Shown here: positions 1 to 5,366 of the stretch, piece after piece
Layout: each line of letters opens with the position of its first letter
How positions within the stretch are numbered: position 1 is the first letter of the stretch
Translations under genes and position numbers: made by a program
NCBI GenBank assembly: GCA_031254075.1
Contig: JAIRVD010000273.1
Location: forward strand, 1 to 5,366
DNA from: Clostridiales bacterium
Lineage (GTDB): Bacteria > Bacillota > Clostridia > Lachnospirales > WQUN01
Direction: 5' to 3'
DNA length: 5,366 nt
Notes under the pieces: generated by a model
The model's database searches: none
Told to the model about the DNA's origin: nothing
What the model saw: the letters and a program-made list of their open reading frames with translations, nothing else

Positions 1-1563
1 GAAGGAACGCTGTGGATAAACGGGCTTGATACAAGGGAACCTGCAAATACATGGGAAATTCGGCAGTCCGTCGGAATGGTTTTTCAAAACCCCGATAATC
101 AAATTATTGCCACAATTGTTGAAGAAGATGTAGCGTTCGGGCCGGAAAACTTGGGTGTTTGCCCGCGCGAAATTCGTGAGCGTGTGGACGAAACGCTTGC
201 GTCTGTCGGCATGAGTGAATACGCACTCTCAGCGCCGCATCACCTTTCGGGCGGGCAGAAACAACGCGTTGCGATTGCGGGCGTTCTTGCTATGCGCCCG
301 GGTTGCGTTGTTTTGGACGAACCTTCCGCCATGCTCGACCCGTCCGGGCGTCGCGAAATTATGGAAACAATTACTCGACTGAACAAAGAAAATGGAATAA
401 CCGTTATTTTAATCACACACTTCATGGAAGAAGCCGTTCGTGCGAATCGCGTAATCGTAATGGATTCCGGAAAAATCGTAATGGACGACGCACCGCGAGG
501 TATTTTTTCATGTGTTAAACAGATGGCTGACTTAGGGCTTGGTGTTCCGCAAGTAACTGCGCTTGCGCATGAACTCTTTTCGCGCGGCGTTTTATTGAAA
601 AAAAATATTTTAACGATTGATGAGTTTTTAGAAAACACAGACATCGTAATGGCGGGCTTGACCCGCAATCACCCATGCACACAGGAGCTTGAGAGGATTA
701 CGGGTCAATCACGCGATAACGATTCTTTGATGTTACCCGAAGCAATAATCGAATTGAAAAATGTCTCACACATTTATAGCGCAAACTCCGTTTTCGAAAA
801 AATCGCGCTTTCAGATGTTAATTTGAAAATTTTCAAGGGTGAAATTGTTGCGATAATCGGGCATACGGGTTCGGGCAAAAGCACGTTGATTCAGCATTTC
901 AACGCGCTGCTTAAACCTTCGTCCGGTGAGGTTTTTGTTAAAGCGAAGCGCGTCGGGCTTGTTTTTCAATATCCCGAGCATCAGCTTTTTGAAGTTTCGG
1001 TGTATAAGGATGTTGCGTTCGGACCAACGCTGATGGGGCTTTCGAAGGAAGAAATCGACGCAAACGTAACCGCCGCGCTGGAGACAGTCGGGCTTGGAAA
1101 AGAAATTTTCGAGAAATCACCGTTCGAGCTTTCCGGCGGACAAAAACGTCGCGCCGCTATCGCGGGCATTCTTGCGATGCGCCCCGATGTTCTTGTTTTG
1201 GACGAACCCGCCGCAGGGCTTGACCCGCGCGGCAAAGAAGAAATTTTCACGCAAATTAAAAAAATGCACGAAACACTCTGCATCACGGTAATTCTCGTTT
1301 CGCACAGTATGGAGGACGCTGCGCGGCTTGCACAGCGTGTTCTTGTGATGAACAAAGGACATATTGTTTGCGACGGAACGCCCGAAGATGTATTTATTCA
1401 GGGCGAATTTTTGAAAAACATAGGGCTTGATACTCCACAGATTTCTCGGCTGATGACTCGCTTAAATGCCGTAAATCCCGGCATCCCGACTCGCATTTTT
1501 ACCGTGGACGACGCGGCAAAAGTTTTATCGGCTGCATTTTCGCCGAATGGTGAAAAAAAATGA
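1..1563 (+). CDS. ecfA: Fused double ATPase of an ECF transporter (EcfA1-EcfA2 type), 5' end outside window
   Basis: This is the cytoplasmic ATP-hydrolysing subunit of an energy-coupling factor transporter, with two ABC ATPase domains on one chain. The frame is open from base 1, so the true start and the first Walker A lie upstream; by comparison with the second half about 60 residues are missing. Numbering from base 1, domain 1 shows a Q-loop (Q29, in VFQNPDNQ), signature LSGGQ (82-86), Walker B ending D106-E107, D-loop LD (112-113) and H-loop H140. Domain 2 shows Walker [10 protein letters not shown] (287-295), Q-loop Q323 (VFQYPEHQ), signature LSGGQ (377-381), D401-E402 and H435. The FQxPxxQ Q-loop followed by DVAFGP is typical of EcfA/CbiO. 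Each half ends in an EcfA-like tail ([11 protein letters not shown] in the first, [11 protein letters not shown] in the second). Most Firmicutes encode EcfA1 and EcfA2 separately; here they are joined by a continuous linker at about residues 170-247. All visible catalytic motifs are intact. A double CbiO for cobalt or nickel is an alternative, but no substrate-specific gene is visible. Confidence 0.93.
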   Translation, partial: EGTLWINGLDTREPANTWEIRQSVGMVFQNPDNQIIATIVEEDVAFGPENLGVCPREIRERVDETLASVGMSEYALSAPHHLSGGQKQRVAIAGVLAMRPGCVVLDEPSAMLDPSGRREIMETITRLNKENGITVILITHFMEEAVRANRVIVMDSGKIVMDDAPRGIFSCVKQMADLGLGVPQVTALAHELFSRGVLLKKNILTIDEFLENTDIVMAGLTRNHPCTQELERITGQSRDNDSLMLPEAIIELKNVSHIYSANSVFEKIALSDVNLKIFKGEIVAIIGHTGSGKSTLIQHFNALLKPSSGEVFVKAKRVGLVFQYPEHQLFEVSVYKDVAFGPTLMGLSKEEIDANVTAALETVGLGKEIFEKSPFELSGGQKRRAAIAGILAMRPDVLVLDEPAAGLDPRGKEEIFTQIKKMHETLCITVILVSHSMEDAARLAQRVLVMNKGHIVCDGTPEDVFIQGEFLKNIGLDTPQISRLMTRLNAVNPGIPTRIFTVDDAAKVLSAAFSPNGEKK

Positions 1564-2354
1564 CGCGCATCATTATCGGGCAATTCTACCCAACCGGCTC
1601 TGTGATTCACAGACTTGACCCGCGCGTTAAGCTTGTCGCGACAATTATCTATATTACGATTTTGCTGTTTGCAAATAATTTTTTAGGCTACGCGCTCGCC
1701 GCGCTTTTCATCGCCGCGCTTGTGAAAATTTCTAAGATTCCGCCGTTTTTAATTTTTCGGGGGCTTCGCGCCATACTTTTTATTCTTATTGTTGCGGCGT
1801 TCATTAACCTTTTTCTTACGCCCGGTGACAGTATTTTTACACTCGGATTTTTGAAAATTTCAATGGAAGGAATAATTCTTGCCGCGCAAATGATTTGCCG
1901 ACTTGTTCTTCTGATTTTGGGTTCGTCGATTCTTACGCTTACAACATCGCCGATTCAATTAACCGATGGCATCGAATCCCTGCTTAAACCTTTGAAATTT
2001 ATCAAAATTCCTTCGCACGATATCGCAATGATGATGACGATTGCACTGCGCTTCATCCCCACCCTTGCCGACGAATTGGAAAAAATTATGAAAGCACAAA
2101 AAGCCCGAGGCGCAAATTTCGAAACAGGCGGATTGATTAAACGCGCAAAATCTCTTATCCCAATCCTTGTACCACTATTCGTCTCCGCATTCAAACGCGC
2201 CGACGAACTCGCAACCGCAATGGAGGCTCGCTGTTATCGCGGCGACATTAATCGCACTAAAATGAAAGAAATGAAATTCACACGAGCTGACGTGTTTGCC
2301 TTTTTAATCGTGATTTTATTCTGCGGCGGAATGATTTTTACGCGATTTATATGA
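1560..2354 (+). CDS. ecfT: ECF transporter transmembrane coupling protein EcfT
   Basis: EcfT is the membrane scaffold linking the ATPase pair to a vitamin- or metal-binding S-component. The 264-residue product is normal length for the family. It opens with the family-typical stretch [19 protein letters not shown]. Hydrophobic segments lie at about residues 24-57, 66-88, 101-127 and 240-262. The cytoplasmic part carries the two coupling motifs that dock onto the ATPase grooves: A182-R183-G184 (KAQKARG) and A223-R224-C225 (AMEARCYRG). I recall the second, ARC rather than ARG, as common in Firmicutes EcfT. The ATG overlaps the ATPase stop in an ATGA (1560-1563). There is only a weak upstream ribosome site (GGTG, about 1549-1552), so translational coupling to the upstream gene is likely. 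The next gene is convergent, so this is the last gene of its operon. Confidence 0.95.
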   Translation: MTRIIIGQFYPTGSVIHRLDPRVKLVATIIYITILLFANNFLGYALAALFIAALVKISKIPPFLIFRGLRAILFILIVAAFINLFLTPGDSIFTLGFLKISMEGIILAAQMICRLVLLILGSSILTLTTSPIQLTDGIESLLKPLKFIKIPSHDIAMMMTIALRFIPTLADELEKIMKAQKARGANFETGGLIKRAKSLIPILVPLFVSAFKRADELATAMEARCYRGDINRTKMKEMKFTRADVFAFLIVILFCGGMIFTRFI

Positions 2355-2383
2355 ATTAAAAAGGCTCGGAATTAATCCGAGCC
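2355..2383 (-). terminator. Rho-independent terminator of the minus-strand operon
   Basis: Read on the minus strand, a perfect 8-base-pair stem (GGCTCGGA / TCCGAGCC, plus-strand 2363-2370 with 2376-2383) with a 5-base loop is followed at once by TTTTTAATT. It starts 16 bases after the radical SAM stop codon. On the plus strand the hairpin has A residues before it and GAGGAGGAGG after it with no T-run, so it should act poorly or not at all for ecfT. Confidence 0.9.
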
Positions 2384-2399
2384 GAGGAGGAGGTCAAAA

Positions 2400-2999
2400 C
2401 TACTGACGCACCCTGAATGCCACACCGAGGTCTTCGGCGATTTTGCGGCAGTTGTCGATGCGATAGGGGTGGAGGATTTCTACTACCGTTAGAATTATAT
2501 CGGCAAATTTTTTTGCTTCCTTAACAAAATTTAACATTTCTTTGTAGGCATTTTCGAAGCGTGGCTGCGTAAGACGCATGTACTCTCCTTCATCATCGGC
2601 GTTTAAGCTTACGGAAATAATGTCAACCTTGGAGAGCCTTGCGATGTCGAAGGACGGATTAATTAATTTTACTAGACCGTTTGTGTCGATGCGAATTTTC
2701 GGACGAAGCGGGAGTGTGACCTTTTTGTAATAGAAATAATCAATGAGTTCTACGACGTCGTCGGCGCGTTCCAGTGGTTCGCCAAAGCCGCAGAAAACGA
2801 TTTCACATATATCGTTAAGGTCGCGGCGTTTTTCGAACGCGTCTTTTACTTCACTTACTGTGGGTTCGCGCCTGAGCCACAAGCTTTCGTTTTCGTTAAT
2901 GCCTTCGGCGAATTTGCGAATGCAAAATATACAATCGCAACAACACGCGTTTGTTAAGTTTACATAAAGATTTTTTCCGAGTCTATATAAAAAGTTCAT
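2400..2999 (-). CDS. TatD family-associated radical SAM protein
   Basis: This is a 199-residue cytosolic radical S-adenosylmethionine enzyme of the short class named for frequent association with TatD nucleases; its substrate is unknown. The [4Fe-4S] motif CX3CX2C is C19, C23 and C26, within NACCCDCIFCIR. A glycine-rich SAM-binding segment CGFGEP follows at 70-75. Strand motifs typical of the family are IRIDTNG (102-108) and SVSLNAD (129-135). The C-terminus LGVAFRVRQ matches the family ending, so the protein appears full length. The ATG at 2999 was chosen because it places GKNLYVNLTN near the N-terminus as in relatives. An in-frame ATG at 3128 would add 43 unrelated residues read inside the upstream gene. 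No clear Shine-Dalgarno precedes 2999. The start overlaps the end of the SH3b gene by 17 bases, so translational coupling is likely. No tatD lies in the window. Confidence 0.88.
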   Translation of the reverse strand: MNFLYRLGKNLYVNLTNACCCDCIFCIRKFAEGINENESLWLRREPTVSEVKDAFEKRRDLNDICEIVFCGFGEPLERADDVVELIDYFYYKKVTLPLRPKIRIDTNGLVKLINPSFDIARLSKVDIISVSLNADDEGEYMRLTQPRFENAYKEMLNFVKEAKKFADIILTVVEILHPYRIDNCRKIAEDLGVAFRVRQ

Positions 3000-3759
3000 C
3001 AGCGGGAACCGTTCGCCAACTACGGGCTGTGTTATAGGCCTCTTGAACCGCGTTCTGATGGTCACGGACATGACTTTCGGCAACTCTATGCGTCGTTGAA
3101 CCGAGGAAATGCAAGCACACTTGTCCATTCATGTTGTTTCCGCTACGCGTCGAACCCCCGTGCGGCATTCCATTAATTGACGCGGCGATTGTTCTGCCGT
3201 CAATAAGTACAAGAACCGGGCGCGGGTCCCATTTCCATGTTCCGCCGTAGGTTTCGAGCATTGTTGCGGTGTCCTCAGGCGTAATTGTTTCAACGTCCGC
3301 GTGGTTTCCGTTTGAAAAGGACGCAATTTGATACGAAAGCCCCGTTCTTACATCTACAACGGTAAAAATTATTCCGGGCGTTACCACGTTTCGAGCTTGC
3401 CTCCACTCAAGAAGCTCAACCTCGCCTACCGCAACCGACGGCGCAGTCGATATATCACTCAAATATTCCGCACTCATGTAGCCTATTGTTCCGTTGTAAT
3501 TTACTTGATACCACTCGCCGTCACGAAAATCTAAAATTTCTACGCGAGTTCCTTGCGGAACCAACGCAAGACGGTCTTCGCTGGTGCTTGGCGTCGGGCG
3601 AAGATTCAACCGCGATGTTGTCATGTAAAATACGGGTTCTGTTTCTTCCGTCTGCGCATCTGCAAGCATTCTTACCTCAGAATTACCATTCGCGCTTACC
3701 GCCGTCGGCGCAAACAAAAACGCCATTGCAATAGCCGCCGTTAATAATTTGAATTTCAT
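2983..3759 (-). CDS. Secreted SH3b-domain protein with a conserved Cys/His-containing C-terminal domain
   Basis: This 258-residue exported protein probably acts at the cell wall. Residues 1-23 form a signal peptide (KFK, a hydrophobic core, then AVSA before NG). Residues about 43-101 are a bacterial SH3 domain: LNLRPTPS, then VPQGTRVEIL, GEWYQVNYNG and GYMSAEYL. Such domains usually bind peptidoglycan or proteins. Residues about 112-245 form a second domain that I recognise as recurring in Firmicutes SH3b proteins but cannot name: LLEWRQAR, FTVVDVRTGLSY, HADVE (153-157), YGGTWKW, ASINGMPHG (193-201), NGQVCLHFLGSTTH (211-224) and DHQNAV. H200-G201 followed by C215 recalls the His/Cys arrangement of YkuD L,D-transpeptidases, but this is only an analogy. 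C215 is the sole cysteine. The ATG at 3759 was preferred over an in-frame ATG at 3789 because it has a GAGGGG site 9 bases upstream and begins a clean signal peptide. First gene of a two-gene operon. Confidence 0.85.
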   Translation of the reverse strand: MKFKLLTAAIAMAFLFAPTAVSANGNSEVRMLADAQTEETEPVFYMTTSRLNLRPTPSTSEDRLALVPQGTRVEILDFRDGEWYQVNYNGTIGYMSAEYLSDISTAPSVAVGEVELLEWRQARNVVTPGIIFTVVDVRTGLSYQIASFSNGNHADVETITPEDTATMLETYGGTWKWDPRPVLVLIDGRTIAASINGMPHGGSTRSGNNMNGQVCLHFLGSTTHRVAESHVRDHQNAVQEAYNTARSWRTVPADELFI

Positions 3760-3768
3760 TTTTAATAT

Positions 3769-3774
3769 CCCCTC
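3769..3774 (-). promoter_or_regulatory. Ribosome binding site of the SH3b gene
   Basis: GAGGGG on the minus strand lies 9 bases before the ATG at 3759. It decides that start over the in-frame ATG at 3789, which would add ten residues before the signal peptide and would put the start almost at the predicted transcript end. Confidence 0.75.
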
Positions 3775-3801
3775 AAAGTTTATTAACATCTTCCAAGCGA
3801 T

Positions 3802-3830
3802 ATATTAATACTTTCGTAATATTTTGTCAA
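3802..3830 (-). promoter_or_regulatory. Sigma-A (sigma-70 type) promoter for the SH3b / radical SAM operon
   Basis: On the minus strand a perfect -35 TTGACA (3830-3825) is followed after exactly 17 bases by TAATAT (3807-3802), which matches the -10 consensus in five of six positions. Transcription would start near 3795, giving a leader of roughly 35 bases before the ATG at 3759. It is close to consensus, so strong basal expression is expected unless the flanking inverted repeat modulates it. Confidence 0.85.
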
Positions 3831-3846
3831 CATCTTTTCACAGACA

Positions 3847-3954
3847 TATGACAACCCCTCCGAAAACTCGCTGATACGAATTTCAAACGTCACGAGCGCT
3901 TCAACGCATGTTTGAAATTCGGACGAAGCGACGGCTTTCGGAGAGGTTGTCATA
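3847..3954. repeat. 108-base imperfect inverted repeat in the divergent intergenic region
   Basis: The left arm starts at 3847 (TATGACAACCCCTCCGAAA) and the right arm ends at 3954 (TTTCGGAGAGGTTGTCATA). Three paired blocks are seen: 3847-3866 with 3935-3954 (18 of 20), 3868-3872 with 3927-3931 (5 of 5) and 3877-3888 with 3910-3921 (12 of 12). Between them are small asymmetric bulges, with a loop of about 21 bases at the centre. Both outer mismatches (3857/3944 and 3866/3935) become G-U pairs in a minus-strand RNA. Both ends are TA, so a TA-flanked miniature element with TGACAACC termini is possible. The plus strand has six T residues (3958-3963) just beyond the stem, so a terminator-like hairpin is also possible. 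The repeat lies between the two predicted promoters, outside both predicted transcripts. Structure certain, function unknown. Confidence 0.9.
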
Positions 3955-3981
3955 GACTTTTTTCCATAAATTCGTTATCAT
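3953..3981 (+). promoter_or_regulatory. Possible sigma-A promoter for the GAF-domain gene
   Basis: TAGACT (3953-3958; four of six -35 matches) is separated by 17 bases from TATCAT (3976-3981; five of six -10 matches). Transcription would start near 3988, giving a short leader to the ATG at 4015. The -35 abuts the right end of the inverted repeat. It is much weaker than the opposing promoter, and an unseen start upstream of the repeat cannot be excluded. Confidence 0.45.
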
Positions 3982-4000
3982 TCAAATAACTTCATTTTTC

Positions 4001-4005
4001 GGGAG
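4001..4005 (+). promoter_or_regulatory. Ribosome binding site of the GAF-domain gene
   Basis: GGGAG lies 9 bases before the ATG at 4015 and supports that codon as the start of the open frame that runs to the window edge. Confidence 0.75.
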
Positions 4006-4014
4006 AATTCCGCC

Positions 4015-5366
4015 ATGATAAAAAGTGATGAAAGTCATAAGCAGCCTCACACAATTCAGCAAGGGATATACGAAGTTGCCGAGTTATTGTTGAATGTCAG
4101 CAGCAATGCGGAGCTTGGCGAGTATGTTTTAAAGGCGTCGGAAATTGTAGGGCATACTGTTGGTGTTGACAGGGTTACGCTTTGTCGTAACGAGATGATT
4201 GACGACGAGATTCATTTTGTTATTGATTATATTTTCGCAAACGAAATTACAAAGCAGTTTGATAAGCAGTTAGTTGAAGGAATTGCGATTCCTTATTCCG
4301 ACCTGCCTGCGTGGGAAAATATGTTTTTGCACGGCGGATGCATTGCGGGACCTATTTCCGAGATGGGAATTGTCGAGCAAGAATTTTTTTCGGATTTCGG
4401 AACAAAGTCGTTGGTGACGGTTCCGATATTTTTTCATGAACATTTATGGGGATTTTTAAGCGCGGCGACTTGTGTTGACGAACGCGATTATAATGAAAAT
4501 GAAATAGAGTTTCTGCGATTGGTCAGCCTGATGATGGCAAGCGCGGTGGCTCGTGTAACGATGGCGGATAAGATTAAGGAAGCGAACTATTTATCGCTGG
4601 TTCAAATGGAAGCAATTATCGAAGAACGAACGAGTGCGCTTGAAAGGGCATTGAGTAGCTCTAAAAAAACACAGGCTACGCTTGAGCGCCGCGAAAAAAT
4701 GCTTTCGGCATTGAATCGAATGTCTGTAATTTTGCTTTCCAATAATGACGAAACGTTTGAAAATACGATGAACAGAGGTCTAAAGCTGATTACCGAAGCC
4801 GCCGGTGTAGACCGAATCGCGGTTTATAAGCGCTTGGGTAAAAGCATGTCACGTTTGGGACAAATTTATTTATGGCATGGAGGAACGAAGCCAATCGAAG
4901 AATCAGCGCGCGAGCTTCCGGAAAACCCGCCGGTTTTGCGATGGTTGGGAAAACTGTGGAAGGGCGAAGGCATTAATTCCGATGCTTCTGCGCTTCCGAA
5001 AGATGAATTTGATTTTCTTGATTTTTTTGGGGTTAAGGGTATCTATTTCGTTCCAATATTTATTAAGGCGGTTTTTTGGGGTGTTGTTACACTGGAAGAC
5101 CACACGCGTTATCGCACATTCGACGAAGATTGCTTGGACCTTTTGCAATCGGCAGCGCATTTATGCGCGAGCGTAATCATTCGCACCGAAATGGAGAGCA
5201 ACGCAGCGGAATCAATGGAAACACTTGAACATCGTAGCGAACTTATTAATATTGCAAATAAAATCGCGTTTGCGTTGCTTGCGCCCGATAACGAAGTTAC
5301 ATTTAAGGAATCGCTTGCGACAAGCCTTGACATGCTCGGACACTTCACGAATGCGGACATTGTACA
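4015..5366 (+). CDS. Soluble multi-GAF-domain signalling protein, 3' end outside window
   Basis: The first 450 residues of a cytosolic sensory protein are present; the frame is open to the window edge. Neither a signal peptide nor a membrane segment is visible. Three GAF modules are read from the pattern of sequence. GAF1 (about 18-180) includes GVDRVTL, a closing strand LVTVPIFFHEHLWGFLSAA and a final helix LRLVSLMMASAVAR. A charged, coiled-coil-like linker follows (about 181-232; IIEERTSALERAL). GAF2 (about 233-395) shows the same plan: GVDRIAVY, then IYFVPIFIKAVFWGVVTLEDH and LLQSAAHLCASVII. A third begins near 409 (LINIANKIAFALL) and is cut at 450. GAF domains bind small ligands or act as dimer and relay modules; no chromophore or cyclic-nucleotide motif could be assigned. 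Proteins of this layout often end in a histidine kinase, sometimes with a receiver, or in a GGDEF domain, but that is inference. It is divergent from the secreted SH3b operon. Confidence 0.85.
   Translation, partial: MIKSDESHKQPHTIQQGIYEVAELLLNVSSNAELGEYVLKASEIVGHTVGVDRVTLCRNEMIDDEIHFVIDYIFANEITKQFDKQLVEGIAIPYSDLPAWENMFLHGGCIAGPISEMGIVEQEFFSDFGTKSLVTVPIFFHEHLWGFLSAATCVDERDYNENEIEFLRLVSLMMASAVARVTMADKIKEANYLSLVQMEAIIEERTSALERALSSSKKTQATLERREKMLSALNRMSVILLSNNDETFENTMNRGLKLITEAAGVDRIAVYKRLGKSMSRLGQIYLWHGGTKPIEESARELPENPPVLRWLGKLWKGEGINSDASALPKDEFDFLDFFGVKGIYFVPIFIKAVFWGVVTLEDHTRYRTFDEDCLDLLQSAAHLCASVIIRTEMESNAAESMETLEHRSELINIANKIAFALLAPDNEVTFKESLATSLDMLGHFTNADIV

Noticed and set aside
240..668. 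Antisense open frame of about 140 codons inside the ATPase gene
   Set aside because: It lies opposite strongly conserved ABC ATPase motifs and its translation is a low-complexity shadow with no recognisable domain.
2384..2393. GAGGAGGAGG on the plus strand as a strong Shine-Dalgarno site
   Set aside because: No plus-strand start codon at suitable distance opens a credible frame, and the downstream sequence is the antisense of the radical SAM gene.
3000..3128. N-terminal extension of the radical SAM protein from an ATG at 3128
   Set aside because: The extra 43 residues overlap the SH3b coding sequence in another frame, look unlike the family and would displace the motif-bearing N-terminus.
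2700..3930. CGGACGAAGCG at about 2700-2710 and again at 3920-3930 as a dispersed repeat
   Set aside because: The match is only 11 bases, one copy is within coding sequence, and the flanks do not match; chance is the simpler explanation.
3847..3954. Integron attC recombination site, suggested by the size and imperfect palindromic form
   Set aside because: The ends do not carry the required core motifs: the right end reads GTTGTCA, not GTTRRRY, and the left TGACAAC is not RYYYAAC. No integrase or cassette-like gene is near.
4877..5360. Short open frames in other frames and on the minus strand within the GAF gene
   Set aside because: They overlap the continuous GAF-domain frame that starts at 4015 with a good ribosome site and runs off the window; none has recognisable content.

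Overview
The window most resembles a chromosomal segment of an anaerobic Firmicute (Bacillota; Clostridia- or Negativicutes-like). This is an inference from gene content: a group II ECF vitamin transporter core, a TatD-associated radical SAM protein, and a secreted SH3b protein whose C-terminal domain I recall mainly from Firmicutes. There are also good Shine-Dalgarno sequences and a near-consensus sigma-A promoter. No rRNA, tRNA, CRISPR array or transposase gene was seen.

Region 1 (1-2354, plus strand) is the end of an energy-coupling factor (ECF) transporter operon. A fused double ATPase, cut by the left window edge, is followed with a 4-base ATGA overlap by the transmembrane coupling protein EcfT. 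The two ATPase halves would power EcfT, which would be shared among separate substrate-binding S-components. No S-component lies in the window.

Region 2 (2355-3830, minus strand) is a two-gene operon transcribed towards region 1. It has a strong promoter (3802-3830), a secreted SH3b protein (3759-2983), a TatD-associated radical SAM protein (2999-2400) that overlaps it by 17 bases, and a rho-independent terminator (2383-2355) in the convergent gap after ecfT.

Region 3 (3760-4014) is a 255-base divergent intergenic region. Its centre is a 108-base imperfect inverted repeat (3847-3954) lying between the two outward-facing promoters. It is the least explained element here: it could be a MITE-like insertion with TA ends, a paired operator, or a structured leader or terminator.

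Region 4 (4015-5366, plus strand) is the N-terminal 450 residues of a soluble multi-GAF signalling protein that runs off the right edge. The output domain is outside the window.

No clearly new biological system is visible. The items most worth a second look are the inverted repeat, the Cys/His-rich C-terminal domain of the secreted SH3b protein, and its pairing with an orphan TatD-type radical SAM protein.
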